DNA of 55,676 nt from positions 1 to 55,676 of the forward strand of contig RDXO01000023.1 in NCBI GenBank assembly GCA_004292675.1, given 5' to 3'. Of the stretch, positions 32,631 to 42,734 are shown piece after piece. Numbering within the stretch: the stretch's first letter is position 1; every line of letters begins with the position of its first letter. The notes under the pieces were generated by a model. That model was not told the DNA's origin. It saw only the letters and a program-made list of their open reading frames with translations, and did not search any database. The translations under genes and the position numbers were made by a program. This stretch comes from Alphaproteobacteria bacterium (lineage in GTDB: Bacteria > Pseudomonadota > Alphaproteobacteria > Rickettsiales > UBA998).

Positions 32631-33620
32631 ATGAACCATGCACATTGTACCTCTTATTCTATAGTTGATCCTGAACATGTTATCCATCATGGCAGAGCGT
32701 GCCTTGCACGTGCGCATGAGGGAATCATGGCTATTTCCGCAGGACTCGATGAGCATTTTGTACGTGCCGTTGAACTGATTTATCACGCCAAAGGTAAACT
32801 TATCACCACGGGCATGGGCAAAAGCGGTCATATTGCGCGTAAAATTGCGGCAACCTTTGCATCAACGGGAACGCCCTCGCATTTTGTTCATCCCGCTGAA
32901 GCAAGCCATGGCGATATGGGGATGATTTCTGATCAGGATGTGATTTTGATGCTCTCTAATTCGGGTGAAACGGCAGAACTTCATGAAATGATTGCCTATG
33001 CACGCCGATTCAAAATTCCGATGATTGCGCTTGTGCGTCGTGCCAAATCTATGCTGGTTGACGTTGCCGATGTGCCGATTGTGTTGCCTGCTGTGCCTGA
33101 GGCCTCGGATGTAGGCGCGCCGACGACTTCCACCACCATGATGCTGGCCTATGCTGATGCGCTTGCGATGGCTGTCTTAGAATTGCGTGGCTTCACAAAA
33201 GAAGATTTTGGCATACTGCACCCCGGCGGAAAATTGGGGCAAGGTCTCAAACGTGCAGCGGATTTAATGCATAAACAAGAGTCACTTCCCTTTGTCCGTG
33301 CGCATGATGTAATGCGCGATGTATTGTTGGTCATGACTCGTGGTGCGCTTGGTTGTGCGATTGTACTCAATGAGGATACCACCTTAGCAGGCATTATTAC
33401 CGATGGTGATTTACGCCGTCATATGCATGGTGACATACTCAACCAACCTGCCCATGCGATCATGACTGCTGCGCCACTCACCATACCACCAACGATGCTT
33501 GCGGCAGAAGTCGTGAGTTTGCTCAACAGCAAAAACATCACCAATGTTGTTGTGGTTGACGATATGCGCCCTATTGGATTGGTGCATATCCATGATTGTT
33601 TACGTGCTGGTGTGGTATAA
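32631..33620 (+). CDS. kdsD: arabinose-5-phosphate isomerase (KdsD/KpsF)
   Basis: Converts ribulose-5-phosphate to arabinose-5-phosphate for Kdo synthesis. It has 329 residues from ATG 32631. An SIS domain with ITTGMGKSGHIARKIAATFASTGTPS and LSNSGETAEL is followed by the GILHPGGKLGQ segment and two CBS domains (HDVMRDVL... and HAIMTAAPL...). It leads an LPS operon: lptC begins four bases after its stop. kdsC is not between them, unlike in enterobacteria. Confidence 0.96.
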   Translation: MNHAHCTSYSIVDPEHVIHHGRACLARAHEGIMAISAGLDEHFVRAVELIYHAKGKLITTGMGKSGHIARKIAATFASTGTPSHFVHPAEASHGDMGMISDQDVILMLSNSGETAELHEMIAYARRFKIPMIALVRRAKSMLVDVADVPIVLPAVPEASDVGAPTTSTTMMLAYADALAMAVLELRGFTKEDFGILHPGGKLGQGLKRAADLMHKQESLPFVRAHDVMRDVLLVMTRGALGCAIVLNEDTTLAGIITDGDLRRHMHGDILNQPAHAIMTAAPLTIPPTMLAAEVVSLLNSKNITNVVVVDDMRPIGLVHIHDCLRAGVV

Positions 33621-33623
33621 GCC

Positions 33624-34256
33624 ATGCGCACTTTATTCACGCATGAATCTTTGCACTCCCCACGTACCATGCTTGGCTTCTATAGTTCGCTCGTGCGCCT
33701 GATCAAATGGGGATTGGTGGCAATCATTTTAGGCATCCTGATTTTTGTGATTGCTATCCCGCTTTTGACTATGGATCCTGCGGGGCAACCCCTAGTGGAA
33801 ATGAACAATCCAAATACATCAAAAAACACACCCTCTGATCCTCCCATCATGGAGAATCCAAAATTTCAAGGACTTGATAGCGAAAATCATCCCTATTTCA
33901 TGACTGCAAAAACTGCCCTACAATCCTCAGAACACACCATCACACTGAATAAAATTCAAGCAGACCTTACCCTCAATGAAGGTGCATGGATGACGTTGCT
34001 TGCCGATCAAGGCGTGCTGGATACCAAGGAAGAATCCTTATTATTGCAAGGGCATGTGCAAATTTACCATAATGCAGGGCATGAAATGCATACGAGTGAG
34101 GCACGTATTGACTTACGCACCCGTCATGCACGCGGCACACACCCAATTCACATCCAAGGGCATCTCGGACGGATTGATGCGGATAGTTTTATTATGATGC
34201 AAAAAGAACAACGCATCATCTTTAATAACCATGTTTCAGTGGAGCTTTTGCCATGA
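33624..34256 (+). CDS. lptC: LPS export protein LptC
   Basis: A bitopic inner-membrane protein passing LPS from LptBFG to LptA. It has 210 residues: a membrane helix at about 29-50 and a periplasmic beta-rich domain (residues 75-205) with the LptC/YrbK pattern (NHPYFMTAKTAL, IHIQGHLGRIDADSF). The stop overlaps the lptA start by ATGA. Confidence 0.9.
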   Translation: MRTLFTHESLHSPRTMLGFYSSLVRLIKWGLVAIILGILIFVIAIPLLTMDPAGQPLVEMNNPNTSKNTPSDPPIMENPKFQGLDSENHPYFMTAKTALQSSEHTITLNKIQADLTLNEGAWMTLLADQGVLDTKEESLLLQGHVQIYHNAGHEMHTSEARIDLRTRHARGTHPIHIQGHLGRIDADSFIMMQKEQRIIFNNHVSVELLP

Positions 34257-34792
34257 ATATTCGCATCATTTTTCTTATCCTATCGTTTGGTATGGCAACT
34301 TCTCATGCTCTAGCTGCTGAGAAAAATACCACGCCCATTGCTATTGACGCTGATCAATTAGAAATCTTGCAGCAAAAAAACATTGCCATTTTTCGTGGGC
34401 ATGTCGAAGCCAAACAAGGCGCGATGCGGGTGCTTTCGGATAAAATGACGGTACATTACAAACCCAAAACCACACCAACGCAGGATAATGCCACGCAAGC
34501 GAGTAATTCCATGAGTGGATTGGATAAAATCATCGTAGAAGGCAAGGTGCAGTTTTTTAGCAATCAAGAATCCGCCACCGCTGATCGTGGTATCTATGAA
34601 GCACAGAAGGAAAAATTATTTTTATTCGGGAATGTGATTTTACGCCGTGGTGAGCATGTATTAAACGGTTCGCAGTTGGAATATAATCTTGCCTCAGGTA
34701 CTAGCCTCTTGTCGGGTGGCGTGCAAAGCAGTGGCATCAATGCACAAACATCTGGCGGGCGTGTACGTGCGATCTTTACTCCGAGCGAATAA
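34253..34792 (+). CDS. lptA: periplasmic LPS-bridge protein LptA
   Basis: A 179-residue OstA-like protein: a signal peptide ending at about residue 22 (SHALA), then the repeating beta-jellyroll pattern (IAIDADQLEILQQKNIAIFRGHVEAKQG, IIVEGKVQFFSNQESATADRGIYE, LFLFGNVILRRGEHVLNGSQLEYN). It multimerises to bridge LptC to LptD. It is followed by lptB after 19 bases. Confidence 0.94.
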   Translation: MNIRIIFLILSFGMATSHALAAEKNTTPIAIDADQLEILQQKNIAIFRGHVEAKQGAMRVLSDKMTVHYKPKTTPTQDNATQASNSMSGLDKIIVEGKVQFFSNQESATADRGIYEAQKEKLFLFGNVILRRGEHVLNGSQLEYNLASGTSLLSGGVQSSGINAQTSGGRVRAIFTPSE

Positions 34793-34811
34793 TCCCTTAT
34801 AGTGCCTCCCT

Positions 34812-35591
34812 ATGAAGAATGAATCTGTTGCTACCCTAGATACCCGCTCCCCCGTCACCCATACGGCACAAGGAGGGTTGCGTTGCGATCATCTAGGCAA
34901 ACGCTATGGCAAACGCCCTGTCGTGCGTGAAATATCGTTGCACGTCCAACGCGGTGAAGCGGTGGGCTTGCTTGGTCCTAATGGTGCGGGAAAAACCACC
35001 TGCTTCTATATGATTACGGGACTCATACGTCCTGATGCGGGGCGCATCTGGATTGATGGACATGATGTTACCACGCTACCCATGTACCGTCGTGCGCGCC
35101 TTGGAGTTGGCTATTTACCTCAAGAAAGCTCAATCTTTCGCGGTATGACGGTCGAACAAAACATCATGGCAATGTTAGAAGTCAATGAACCTTCTTTGGA
35201 GCGTCGCCACGCCATGCTAGAAGAATTGCTGCATGAATTCTCTATCGCGCATTTGCGCGCCTCTCCTAGCCCACAATTATCAGGGGGAGAACGACGTAGG
35301 GTAGAAATTGCCCGCGCCTTAGCAAGCAAACCATCCTTTATCCTCCTTGACGAACCACTTGCAGGTATTGATCCGATTGCCGTATCCGACATAAGGGAGA
35401 TTGTATCCCATCTCAAAGATCGCGGTATTGGCGTGTTAATCACCGATCATAATGTGCGTGAAACCTTAGATATTATCGATCGCGCCTATATTATTCATGA
35501 TGGATTCGTACTCACGGAAGGCACACCTTCAGAAATCGTCTCAAATGAGGATGTTCGTCGCGTCTATTTGGGCAAGCGTTTTATTTTGTAG
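34812..35591 (+). CDS. lptB: LPS export ABC ATPase LptB
   Basis: The ATP-binding subunit that powers LPS extraction with LptF/LptG (not in this window). It has 259 residues. Walker A GPNGAGKT (55-62), the Q-loop LPQESSIF, signature LSGGERRR, Walker [14 protein letters not shown] and the switch His in ITDHNVRET are all present. Its stop overlaps the convergent 35581-36915 gene by 11 bases. rpoN, which often follows in proteobacteria, is absent. Confidence 0.97.
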   Translation: MKNESVATLDTRSPVTHTAQGGLRCDHLGKRYGKRPVVREISLHVQRGEAVGLLGPNGAGKTTCFYMITGLIRPDAGRIWIDGHDVTTLPMYRRARLGVGYLPQESSIFRGMTVEQNIMAMLEVNEPSLERRHAMLEELLHEFSIAHLRASPSPQLSGGERRRVEIARALASKPSFILLDEPLAGIDPIAVSDIREIVSHLKDRGIGVLITDHNVRETLDIIDRAYIIHDGFVLTEGTPSEIVSNEDVRRVYLGKRFIL

Positions 35592-36915
35592 TCGATGTTT
35601 GTTCCGCCTTCTTCGGCTGATCATCCAAACTTTCAAACCCATCCAAACTTTCTAACTCCAGCAATTCTTCTTCCGTCTCGGCTTCCTTAGAGGCTGCATC
35701 CTCGGGTGATTCTGGTAATTCTTCCAAGGATTCAAGTTCAGCCGCATCTTCGGATGATTCGCTTGGGAGAACACTTTCTATCTGCTGCTCTATCTGATCT
35801 ACAATCTGCTTTTTGGTCGTCTCAGGCGGCTCAGACGCTGGTTGCTCAGATACAACAGGTTCTTCTTCATCAGGATTGTGAAGCGGCATTGCTTCTTGTG
35901 ATTCAGATACAACAGGTTTGTCTTCATCAGAGTTATGGAGCGGTATCGCCTCTTGTGATGGAGAAGTTGGTTGATCAGGCGCAGCCCGTTCCTCTTGATC
36001 GGGATTATGGGGTGGTATCGCCTCGTTCGAGGTGCGCTCCTCCTTATTAGCTTGACGCTCATCATGCTTTTTGCGTAGCGATGCACGAATCTTATTATAC
36101 CCCGCAAGCGGATCAGATGCGGGAGCGGGAGTGGCTGGCGCATTAGCGACCATAGGCTTGACAGGGGGTGCTTTACCAACGGGGGCATGATCTACGGCGG
36201 GCAAAATAATACCACGCGGATGCCCTTCATAGACCGTCATATATTTACTATAAAACACTTGATTCGGTTGCACCATAAAATGGATAACATCTTCCCCATC
36301 CAACATACGTGGTGCAACACCTGTTTTTACAGCACGATGGGCAATCATTTTTTGATGCTTCGAGGGGGCATTATGCTGTTGCAAAATATGCAGGGCTGAG
36401 AAAAGTTTTTGATCTTTGACACGCCAACGCACCGATACACGGTTGGGCTGCACATCAGTAAGGTAAATTTCATTTTGTTGCTTGTTCGATTTTGGGGTAA
36501 TCATCATCCCATTGATCTGCACCCACCACCGCGCTGGGGCGTGATACAAAATAGTGGGCATATAAAAATGCGGATAATTGATTTTTTCAGATTTTTTCAT
36601 CGTCAGTGTTTTAACAGGTGCAGTTTTAGCTGGCACGCTATCCGGCATCACACCTTCAATAAGATAGGCACGTTCAACATGTCGGATGGCATCAAAATAA
36701 AGTTGCGCGTCTGTCGGGCCAAACATTAATGATTCATGCGACGTACCAAAAGACGGCACAAATTCTTCTATTTTCTTCGCTGTCGCTGGGCTTGCTTCTA
36801 CCTTCACATCTGCATTTGCCTTGCTAGGTGCTGGTGGGGATGCAGCCTGCGCCCATGCCGATACCGATACCGCCATCATCATCACTAAGAACATGTTGCG
36901 CACTGAAATCATCAT
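35581..36915 (-). CDS. exported repeat protein, last gene of the pilus/secretion-like operon
   Basis: A 444-residue protein. A signal peptide ends near AQA (residue 24). Residues about 58-240 are a folded part containing [16 protein letters not shown] and [10 protein letters not shown], weakly like the short W-x-W-L-N-G module of MshK/GspB proteins. A Pro/Ala linker follows, then three imperfect tandem repeats (298-358) built on [18 protein letters not shown], and an acidic Glu/Ser/Leu-rich tail. Its ATG overlaps the stop of the PilO-like gene. It is probably periplasmic, linking the inner-membrane complex to the outer membrane or cell wall (inference). Confidence 0.7.
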   Translation of the reverse strand: MMISVRNMFLVMMMAVSVSAWAQAASPPAPSKANADVKVEASPATAKKIEEFVPSFGTSHESLMFGPTDAQLYFDAIRHVERAYLIEGVMPDSVPAKTAPVKTLTMKKSEKINYPHFYMPTILYHAPARWWVQINGMMITPKSNKQQNEIYLTDVQPNRVSVRWRVKDQKLFSALHILQQHNAPSKHQKMIAHRAVKTGVAPRMLDGEDVIHFMVQPNQVFYSKYMTVYEGHPRGIILPAVDHAPVGKAPPVKPMVANAPATPAPASDPLAGYNKIRASLRKKHDERQANKEERTSNEAIPPHNPDQEERAAPDQPTSPSQEAIPLHNSDEDKPVVSESQEAMPLHNPDEEEPVVSEQPASEPPETTKKQIVDQIEQQIESVLPSESSEDAAELESLEELPESPEDAASKEAETEEELLELESLDGFESLDDQPKKAEQTSTTK

Positions 36916-37568
36916 GATCCACCTCCCTGCGCTGGGTTAGTGGAAATTAGCGGATCAATCCCAAGCCAAAGAAAGGTAATCTCCGCCTCAACCACCACAG
37001 GGGACGCTCCTTTCGATACGGTACTCAACACCTCTTGAGAAAAAGGGCGCACGCGATTCATCTGAATACGCACAGGATGGACGCGCCCTGGAAAGAGCTT
37101 CATGATCTGTGCTGCAAAAAGATTCACATGCACATCGGTCATTGCCCCGCAACGTATTTTTATGCGCCGATACATAGGATGAAAACCAACAAATTTCTGC
37201 GCTGATTGGCTATAGGAACGTTTGGAACTCATATCCACGATCAAATTGCTAATACGGTGCTTTTTACGCAAGCGTTCAAGGATAGCTTGCGCTTTAGACA
37301 TTGAAAGATCATAGGCTTCGTTCTTTAATTTCCCATGAATTTCCTGATACGACGCAAAGGAACTTTCATAGACATGATATTTCTCTTCTAAATCCGCCAA
37401 ACGCGCACTTTCTTGCAAGGTTCGTTGCTCCAGCGACATAAATTCGCTATTTTGTTCTGTCCGATATTCATCAACAAAATAGAGTGCGGTTGCAAGCAAC
37501 GCAATGATTACACCTGCGATTATCGAAGCACGTATCACGCGTTTATATAATAGACGCAACTTATTCAT
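36912..37568 (-). CDS. PilO/GspM-like bitopic assembly protein
   Basis: A 218-residue protein with a short basic cytoplasmic end, a membrane helix (about 12-32), a coiled coil (40-75), and a ferredoxin-like alpha/beta region ending in VVVEAEITFLWLGID. Topology and position after the PilM/GspL-like gene match PilO or GspM, which brace the inner-membrane platform. Sequence similarity alone is weak. ATGA overlaps occur at both ends. Confidence 0.7.
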   Translation of the reverse strand: MNKLRLLYKRVIRASIIAGVIIALLATALYFVDEYRTEQNSEFMSLEQRTLQESARLADLEEKYHVYESSFASYQEIHGKLKNEAYDLSMSKAQAILERLRKKHRISNLIVDMSSKRSYSQSAQKFVGFHPMYRRIKIRCGAMTDVHVNLFAAQIMKLFPGRVHPVRIQMNRVRPFSQEVLSTVSKGASPVVVEAEITFLWLGIDPLISTNPAQGGGS

Positions 37569-39403
37569 AGCCCGCCCCCTTGCAATCCATCTGGGGTGCT
37601 GATGGCGTTCGGGGTGAGTTGCGTTGATGGTGCTTGGTAGGATGGATTGGTGCGTACTTTTAAGCTAATATTGGTTTTATCTTGCGCCTTCAAATCTTGC
37701 TTGTTCAGCGAGGCGCGTTCTTCAAAATTGATATTAATCTCATCCTTCTCTGCTTTTTCTGATGCATCCATCGTTTGTTCAAAAATATAGCGTGTATCTT
37801 TTTTCAACTCATAAAGCGATTCTTGCCACTGCGCCAACAACTCCTCTTTATTATGCGCTGATGGCGTGAGTTCCACCGAAACGACTGCATCAATAGCGAA
37901 ACTCGCACCCACCTGCCCCCCTCGATAAGGCTGCGCTGTCGCTGCCGAATCGAGAATATCTACCCCAAGTCCAAAGAGTGACCATTCCACCTTTGCGAAG
38001 GTGATGTGATCCTTCACCACAGGACGAAGGGCGGTGAATAAATCATCATAATGCGGGAACGGCATATGAATCATATCTTCAATTTTAATCAAAGAATCTA
38101 CCTTATAAGGGTCTTCTGCGAGCTGCTTACCCTTCTCTTGAAATTCTTGCAACCGAGAAACCATGGATCGGTTTTTTTGCTGCGCATCTTCAAGATGCTG
38201 ATGAATCTGGAGTGCGTCATAGGCGATAGCACCAATTCCGAGCGCAAGCGCAATCATGGTAAGCGTTGCGCCAATACGAATCGCCGATAGGGTATTATAA
38301 AACCGTTCCACTTTTTTAATATAATCAGGCAATAGGCGCAATTTATGTTTTTGTGACTTCAAAAATAATGAACACAGCAAAATATCACAAAATTTATCCC
38401 CTGAAAGTACGCATTGCGTTAAATCTGTATATTCCGCAATATCATACGGCGTATAGAGCGAAACCTGCGATGCTTGAAATGCCAGCGGGCTAATATGCGG
38501 TTTGAGATCATCCCCCACAATAATCATGATAGAGAGCGTTGCCGTATCATTAAAGGAAAGCCGCTTGAGATATTCAATCGTGTTTTTTACTTCCTGCTCC
38601 ACATGCCCCGCTTGCACGGTGGCTTTTTCATGCGCATGGGATTGTGCCATACGTGTGAACACCAGTTTTTTATTTTTCAACACCACCTGACGAAACCCGC
38701 CCGTCTTATTATGCAGCACAATAATTTCCCAATGATTCACAATCGGTGCAGTGGCTTCATTGGCAGTTTTTGAATCTGATGGGGCTTTTTTAGGCTTGCG
38801 AAGCGCGCTGCGTTTTTTAGGCGCACCACCTTCTTTTTTGATTGTGCCATTTGCGACACCCTGCGCGATGATCGGTGCAAATAACTCACATTCTACGGGT
38901 GCAAGATAGACCCCCTTAAAGCGGTTAGGCAACTCATAGAGCATGGCGCACCATTCGCCAATCACGCCCTTGCTTGAAAGCGAAACAAGCAAAAAGTTCC
39001 AATCCTTGCGTCCTGATTTTTCTCTACCAAGCGAGATCGCTCCTTTGAGATCCTCTGAGGAAAAATCGCGGGCAAGGCGGCGTTGAATAATTTTATTCAC
39101 ACCCAACACACTCACGGGTGGCAATGTATGCCGTACATAGGACTGATCCACCACATCCCCCAATAAATAAATGGGGGCTTCAGGATATTGCGCCAATAAT
39201 TCACGAAATGTTTCCGATGCCTTATCATGCGGTTCGGGAGAGAACAAACGACGCACCACGATTTTATGTTCTGTATATGACAAAATCGCGCCATCATCCC
39301 CGACAAACAGCATGAATGCTCCGCCCTGCTTGCGAGCCGAGGATTTTTTCTTTGAAGCCTTTGATGAGGCTTTTGGTGAAGATGCGCGTTGAGGTCGTTT
39401 CAT
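37565..39403 (-). CDS. PilM/GspL-like protein with fused periplasmic coiled coil
   Basis: A 612-residue protein. A 27-residue Lys/Arg/Ser-rich start is followed by a cytoplasmic domain (28-360) of the PilM/GspL actin-like type (FMLFVGDDGAILSYTEHK at the start, VYLAPVECELFAPII in the middle), then one membrane helix (about 375-397). The periplasmic part (400-612) has a coiled coil and an alpha/beta domain, as in PilN or the GspL C-terminus. It thus combines PilM and PilN roles in one chain, as GspL does. It is the third gene of the operon. Confidence 0.7.
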   Translation of the reverse strand: MKRPQRASSPKASSKASKKKSSARKQGGAFMLFVGDDGAILSYTEHKIVVRRLFSPEPHDKASETFRELLAQYPEAPIYLLGDVVDQSYVRHTLPPVSVLGVNKIIQRRLARDFSSEDLKGAISLGREKSGRKDWNFLLVSLSSKGVIGEWCAMLYELPNRFKGVYLAPVECELFAPIIAQGVANGTIKKEGGAPKKRSALRKPKKAPSDSKTANEATAPIVNHWEIIVLHNKTGGFRQVVLKNKKLVFTRMAQSHAHEKATVQAGHVEQEVKNTIEYLKRLSFNDTATLSIMIIVGDDLKPHISPLAFQASQVSLYTPYDIAEYTDLTQCVLSGDKFCDILLCSLFLKSQKHKLRLLPDYIKKVERFYNTLSAIRIGATLTMIALALGIGAIAYDALQIHQHLEDAQQKNRSMVSRLQEFQEKGKQLAEDPYKVDSLIKIEDMIHMPFPHYDDLFTALRPVVKDHITFAKVEWSLFGLGVDILDSAATAQPYRGGQVGASFAIDAVVSVELTPSAHNKEELLAQWQESLYELKKDTRYIFEQTMDASEKAEKDEININFEERASLNKQDLKAQDKTNISLKVRTNPSYQAPSTQLTPNAISTPDGLQGGGL

Positions 39404-39430
39404 AAAAAATTGCTATACCGTACCTTATTC

Positions 39431-40636
39431 CTAGAAATCAATATTACTAAACGAATCATAGAGTGGTCCAAATACCGCTGCAATCACCCAAAAAATAATC
39501 CCCCCCATAACCACAGTCATAATGGGTTGGATCATTCCGACAAGACGCTCTACTGCATCATCTACCTCACGTTTATAGAAATAGTTAATGTTCTCCAAAG
39601 ACTCGCTTAAATTACCACTTTCTTCACCGATGCGAAACATACGTACCACTAAATTGGGAAATTGATTGGACATACGAATCGATTCTGTCAGGCGATTACC
39701 ATCCATCACACTACGATGCACCAACTCAACCGATTCCCGCAAGACGCGATTTTTAATCACATCCCGCCCAGCAAGTAACGAATCCAGAATATCAATACCA
39801 CTGCTGAACATCACCGCGAAAAAGTGCGTAAAGCGTGCCATATTAATTTTTCGCACCACCTGCCCAATCAAAGGAGCGCGTAGCATCATCGCATCAACAC
39901 GGTAGGCAAACGCTTCCGATGCGCGGTAACAGGTAAATAAAATGGACATCAAAACAATAGGAGCCGGCAGGACAATGTACCAATATTCCCCGAAAAACTC
40001 CGATGTAACAATCAGCGCACGTGTATGGATGGGAATATCAAACCCTTGCGAGGTAATAAATTTAATCAACTGCGGCACGACAAAAAGCATCAAGACAGTA
40101 ATCACTGCTGTTAATACAACACCAAGAACAATAGGGTATGCAATCGCTTTGCGCACCTTACGGCGTAATTCTGCCACCCATTTCATATGCTCGCACAGAT
40201 TCAAAAATGATTCTTGTAAATTCCCTGTTTTTTCACCCGCCGCAATCAATCCGATAAAGATTTCATTAAATACAGTCGGATGCTCACTCAAGGCTTTAGA
40301 AAACACCTTCCCCGCCTTAATATCCTCATAGACGCTGGTCAAGACGTTTTGCAATTTTAGCGAATCCGTGGCATCCCGTGCATCCTCCATCGCCTCATGC
40401 AGCGGGACACCTGCACGATCAAGTTGCTCCATATGCATACAAAAAATGATCATATCCTTCATTTTCACCTTGGAAAACATACCCGCTTTGCGTGGTTTTA
40501 CCTCACGATAATCGACAATATCCATACCAAGAGTTTTTAGTTTTGCCTCAAGATCAAGCTCATTTTCAGCCGTCATTTCTCCCTTAACGGTACGTCCTGC
40601 ATCATTCATAGCACGATAGGTAAATGTATAGCTCAT
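39431..40636 (-). CDS. type II secretion/type IV pilus platform protein (GspF/PilC family)
   Basis: A polytopic inner-membrane protein of 401 residues. The N-terminal YRAMNDAGRTVKGEM is followed by two GspF domains (about 65-190 and 270-390), each with the motif of conserved Gly/Glu (LIAAGEKTGNLQESF and MFRIGEESGNLSESL), and hydrophobic segments near 172-195, 222-243 and 370-392. The platform protein is the rotor contacted by the ATPase. It starts two bases after the ATPase stop. Confidence 0.94.
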   Translation of the reverse strand: MSYTFTYRAMNDAGRTVKGEMTAENELDLEAKLKTLGMDIVDYREVKPRKAGMFSKVKMKDMIIFCMHMEQLDRAGVPLHEAMEDARDATDSLKLQNVLTSVYEDIKAGKVFSKALSEHPTVFNEIFIGLIAAGEKTGNLQESFLNLCEHMKWVAELRRKVRKAIAYPIVLGVVLTAVITVLMLFVVPQLIKFITSQGFDIPIHTRALIVTSEFFGEYWYIVLPAPIVLMSILFTCYRASEAFAYRVDAMMLRAPLIGQVVRKINMARFTHFFAVMFSSGIDILDSLLAGRDVIKNRVLRESVELVHRSVMDGNRLTESIRMSNQFPNLVVRMFRIGEESGNLSESLENINYFYKREVDDAVERLVGMIQPIMTVVMGGIIFWVIAAVFGPLYDSFSNIDF

Positions 40637-40638
40637 AA

Positions 40639-42621
40639 TTATAATCTCTCCGTCACGTCCACGCTTCCTATCAACTCACGCACATCAATTTGACCATTCA
40701 GCACCTTCGTAATGCCGTCTTCAAGCATGGGGATAAACCCTTTATTCAATAAATGTTCCATGATCTGGTTGCGTGAGGCGCGTTGCGTAATCAACTCATC
40801 AAGCCCCGAATCAACGGGCATAATTTCTACCAATGCCACCCGTCCTTTATAGCCCTTATAACCACATGCAGGGCATCCCACCGCTTCATAGACAAGTGGT
40901 GGCTTACTCGGATGTTTTCCCAAAATACGGCATTCTTCTGGCGTTGCTGGGCGTTGATGTTTACACTCACTGCACAAGGTACGCACCAACCGCTGCGCTA
41001 CACCGCAAATGAGTGAACCTGCCAACATATGCGGTGGCACACCAATATCTTGCAAGCGTGATAAAATCCCTATCGTATCATTGGTATGCAGCGTAGTATA
41101 GACTTGGTGTCCTGTAAGTGCAGCACGCACGGCGTTTAATGCCGTTTCTTCATCGCGCACCTCACCGATAAAGATAATATCAGGATCTTGCCGCATTAGG
41201 GATTTAATACCACTAGAAAAACTAATCACCCCTTCTTTGATATTCGTCTGACGAATCAGTGGCAATTCATATTCCACGGGGTCTTCCAACGTCATAATGT
41301 TGACTTCCGTAGAGTTGATATAGTTCAAAATAGAATATAACGTCGTAGTCTTACCGCTCCCTGTAGGACCTGTCATGATGATGATGCCTTCAGGGCGTTT
41401 GATAAGTTTTTTCAACAAGTTCATATTATGATCTGTAAAACCTAACTTTTCCAACGGCAGAATGGATTTTGATTTATCCAACAAACGCATCACGATATTT
41501 TCACCCGATACGGTTGGTTGCGTCGCCACACGAAAATCCACCTCACGCCCAAGCGCGTTGAAGGTAATACGCCCATCTTGCGGGATGCGACTTTCAGCAA
41601 TATTCATACCTGAGATAATTTTAATCCGCACCGCAATAGCCGACCAATAATCGCGGTGTAAGGTGCGCACCTGTTGCAACTGCCCATCAATACGGTAACG
41701 CAATCGTAAAAAAGGACCTTCAGGTTCAAAGTGCAAATCGGATGCGCCTTGTTTCACGGCATCGATCAATAACGCATTGACAAGACGTACCGTTGGGTTG
41801 ACATATCCATCCGCATTGCCATCTAATATGCCTGTTTTTTCTCGGATTCCTGTTTCAATTTCCTTCAAAATACCGTCAATCGAAATGGCATAATCATAAT
41901 AACGATTGATGAGATCCTGCAGTTCCGTCTCTCCGCAAAATAACGGGCGTATGATCGTACCTTTGGGCATAAAACGGCGCACAGCATCCAGTGCAATCAC
42001 ATCATACACATCGACCATGGCGATTCTTAACTCATTATGCTCCATCGATATAGGTACGACTTTATTGCGCAGGGCAACTTCTTTCGGGATCATTTTGACG
42101 ATTGCGGGGTCAAGATAAACATTTTTGGCATCAAATCGTTCAACGCCTGTATTTTCTGCGATAATTTCAGTAAGTGCGCTCTCCGTGATAAATCCAAGTT
42201 CAATCAACACTTGCCCAAGCAAAAGTTTGGTATTTTTCTGCTCTTTCAATGCAACTTCAAGCTGATCTTTTGAGATCACCCCCTTCGCCATTAATTGATC
42301 ACCAATACGTAATTTAGGAGCAGCATTGCTGGCTTTCCCAAAACTATCTGGCAATACGCTAGAGTCTTCACTCGGGCGTAGTGCGCTGTGTTCCATCAAT
42401 GTTTGCACAAGGCTATGATCATGGGTATAAGATGCAAGGGATGGCTCTGGTGCTGCACTAGGCTCACTAGGCTGGGCGGCACTGTGATCCATAGTCTCTG
42501 AGGGTGCATCCGCGCTACTCGGATCGTGACTATGTCGTTCCTTCATAAACGCTTCAAAGTCCGCTATCATAGGTGCGGGCTTTATCGAAGATGGGCGGTT
42601 CTGTTCATCATCAAGGGGCAT
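40639..42621 (-). CDS. secretion/pilus assembly ATPase with MshEN domain (GspE/PilB/MshE family)
   Basis: A 660-residue hexameric ATPase. Residues 1-102 are a low-complexity Ser/Pro/Asp leader. Residues 103-160 form an MshEN domain with RIGDQLMAKGVI...ALKEQ (Arg105, Gln128), a fold that binds cyclic di-GMP in MshE, followed by the GspE catalytic core: Walker A GPTGSGKT (418-425), the Asp box TLEDPVEYE, LRQDPD-type LMRQDPDIIFIGEVRD, the His box TLHTND, and a four-cysteine zinc site (CSEC and CPAC). ATG 42621 is chosen over TTG 42672. It is the first gene of a five-gene operon. Confidence 0.95.
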   Translation of the reverse strand: MPLDDEQNRPSSIKPAPMIADFEAFMKERHSHDPSSADAPSETMDHSAAQPSEPSAAPEPSLASYTHDHSLVQTLMEHSALRPSEDSSVLPDSFGKASNAAPKLRIGDQLMAKGVISKDQLEVALKEQKNTKLLLGQVLIELGFITESALTEIIAENTGVERFDAKNVYLDPAIVKMIPKEVALRNKVVPISMEHNELRIAMVDVYDVIALDAVRRFMPKGTIIRPLFCGETELQDLINRYYDYAISIDGILKEIETGIREKTGILDGNADGYVNPTVRLVNALLIDAVKQGASDLHFEPEGPFLRLRYRIDGQLQQVRTLHRDYWSAIAVRIKIISGMNIAESRIPQDGRITFNALGREVDFRVATQPTVSGENIVMRLLDKSKSILPLEKLGFTDHNMNLLKKLIKRPEGIIIMTGPTGSGKTTTLYSILNYINSTEVNIMTLEDPVEYELPLIRQTNIKEGVISFSSGIKSLMRQDPDIIFIGEVRDEETALNAVRAALTGHQVYTTLHTNDTIGILSRLQDIGVPPHMLAGSLICGVAQRLVRTLCSECKHQRPATPEECRILGKHPSKPPLVYEAVGCPACGYKGYKGRVALVEIMPVDSGLDELITQRASRNQIMEHLLNKGFIPMLEDGITKVLNGQIDVRELIGSVDVTERL

Positions 42622-42734
42622 AATGCTACAAAATAAATCAATCGTGTGAAACTGTACCTTCCCATAAAACAATTAACGATCTGCTAATCAAAGCGCGCTA
42701 TTGTTCACAATATAGCACGTTAAGGTTATTTATT

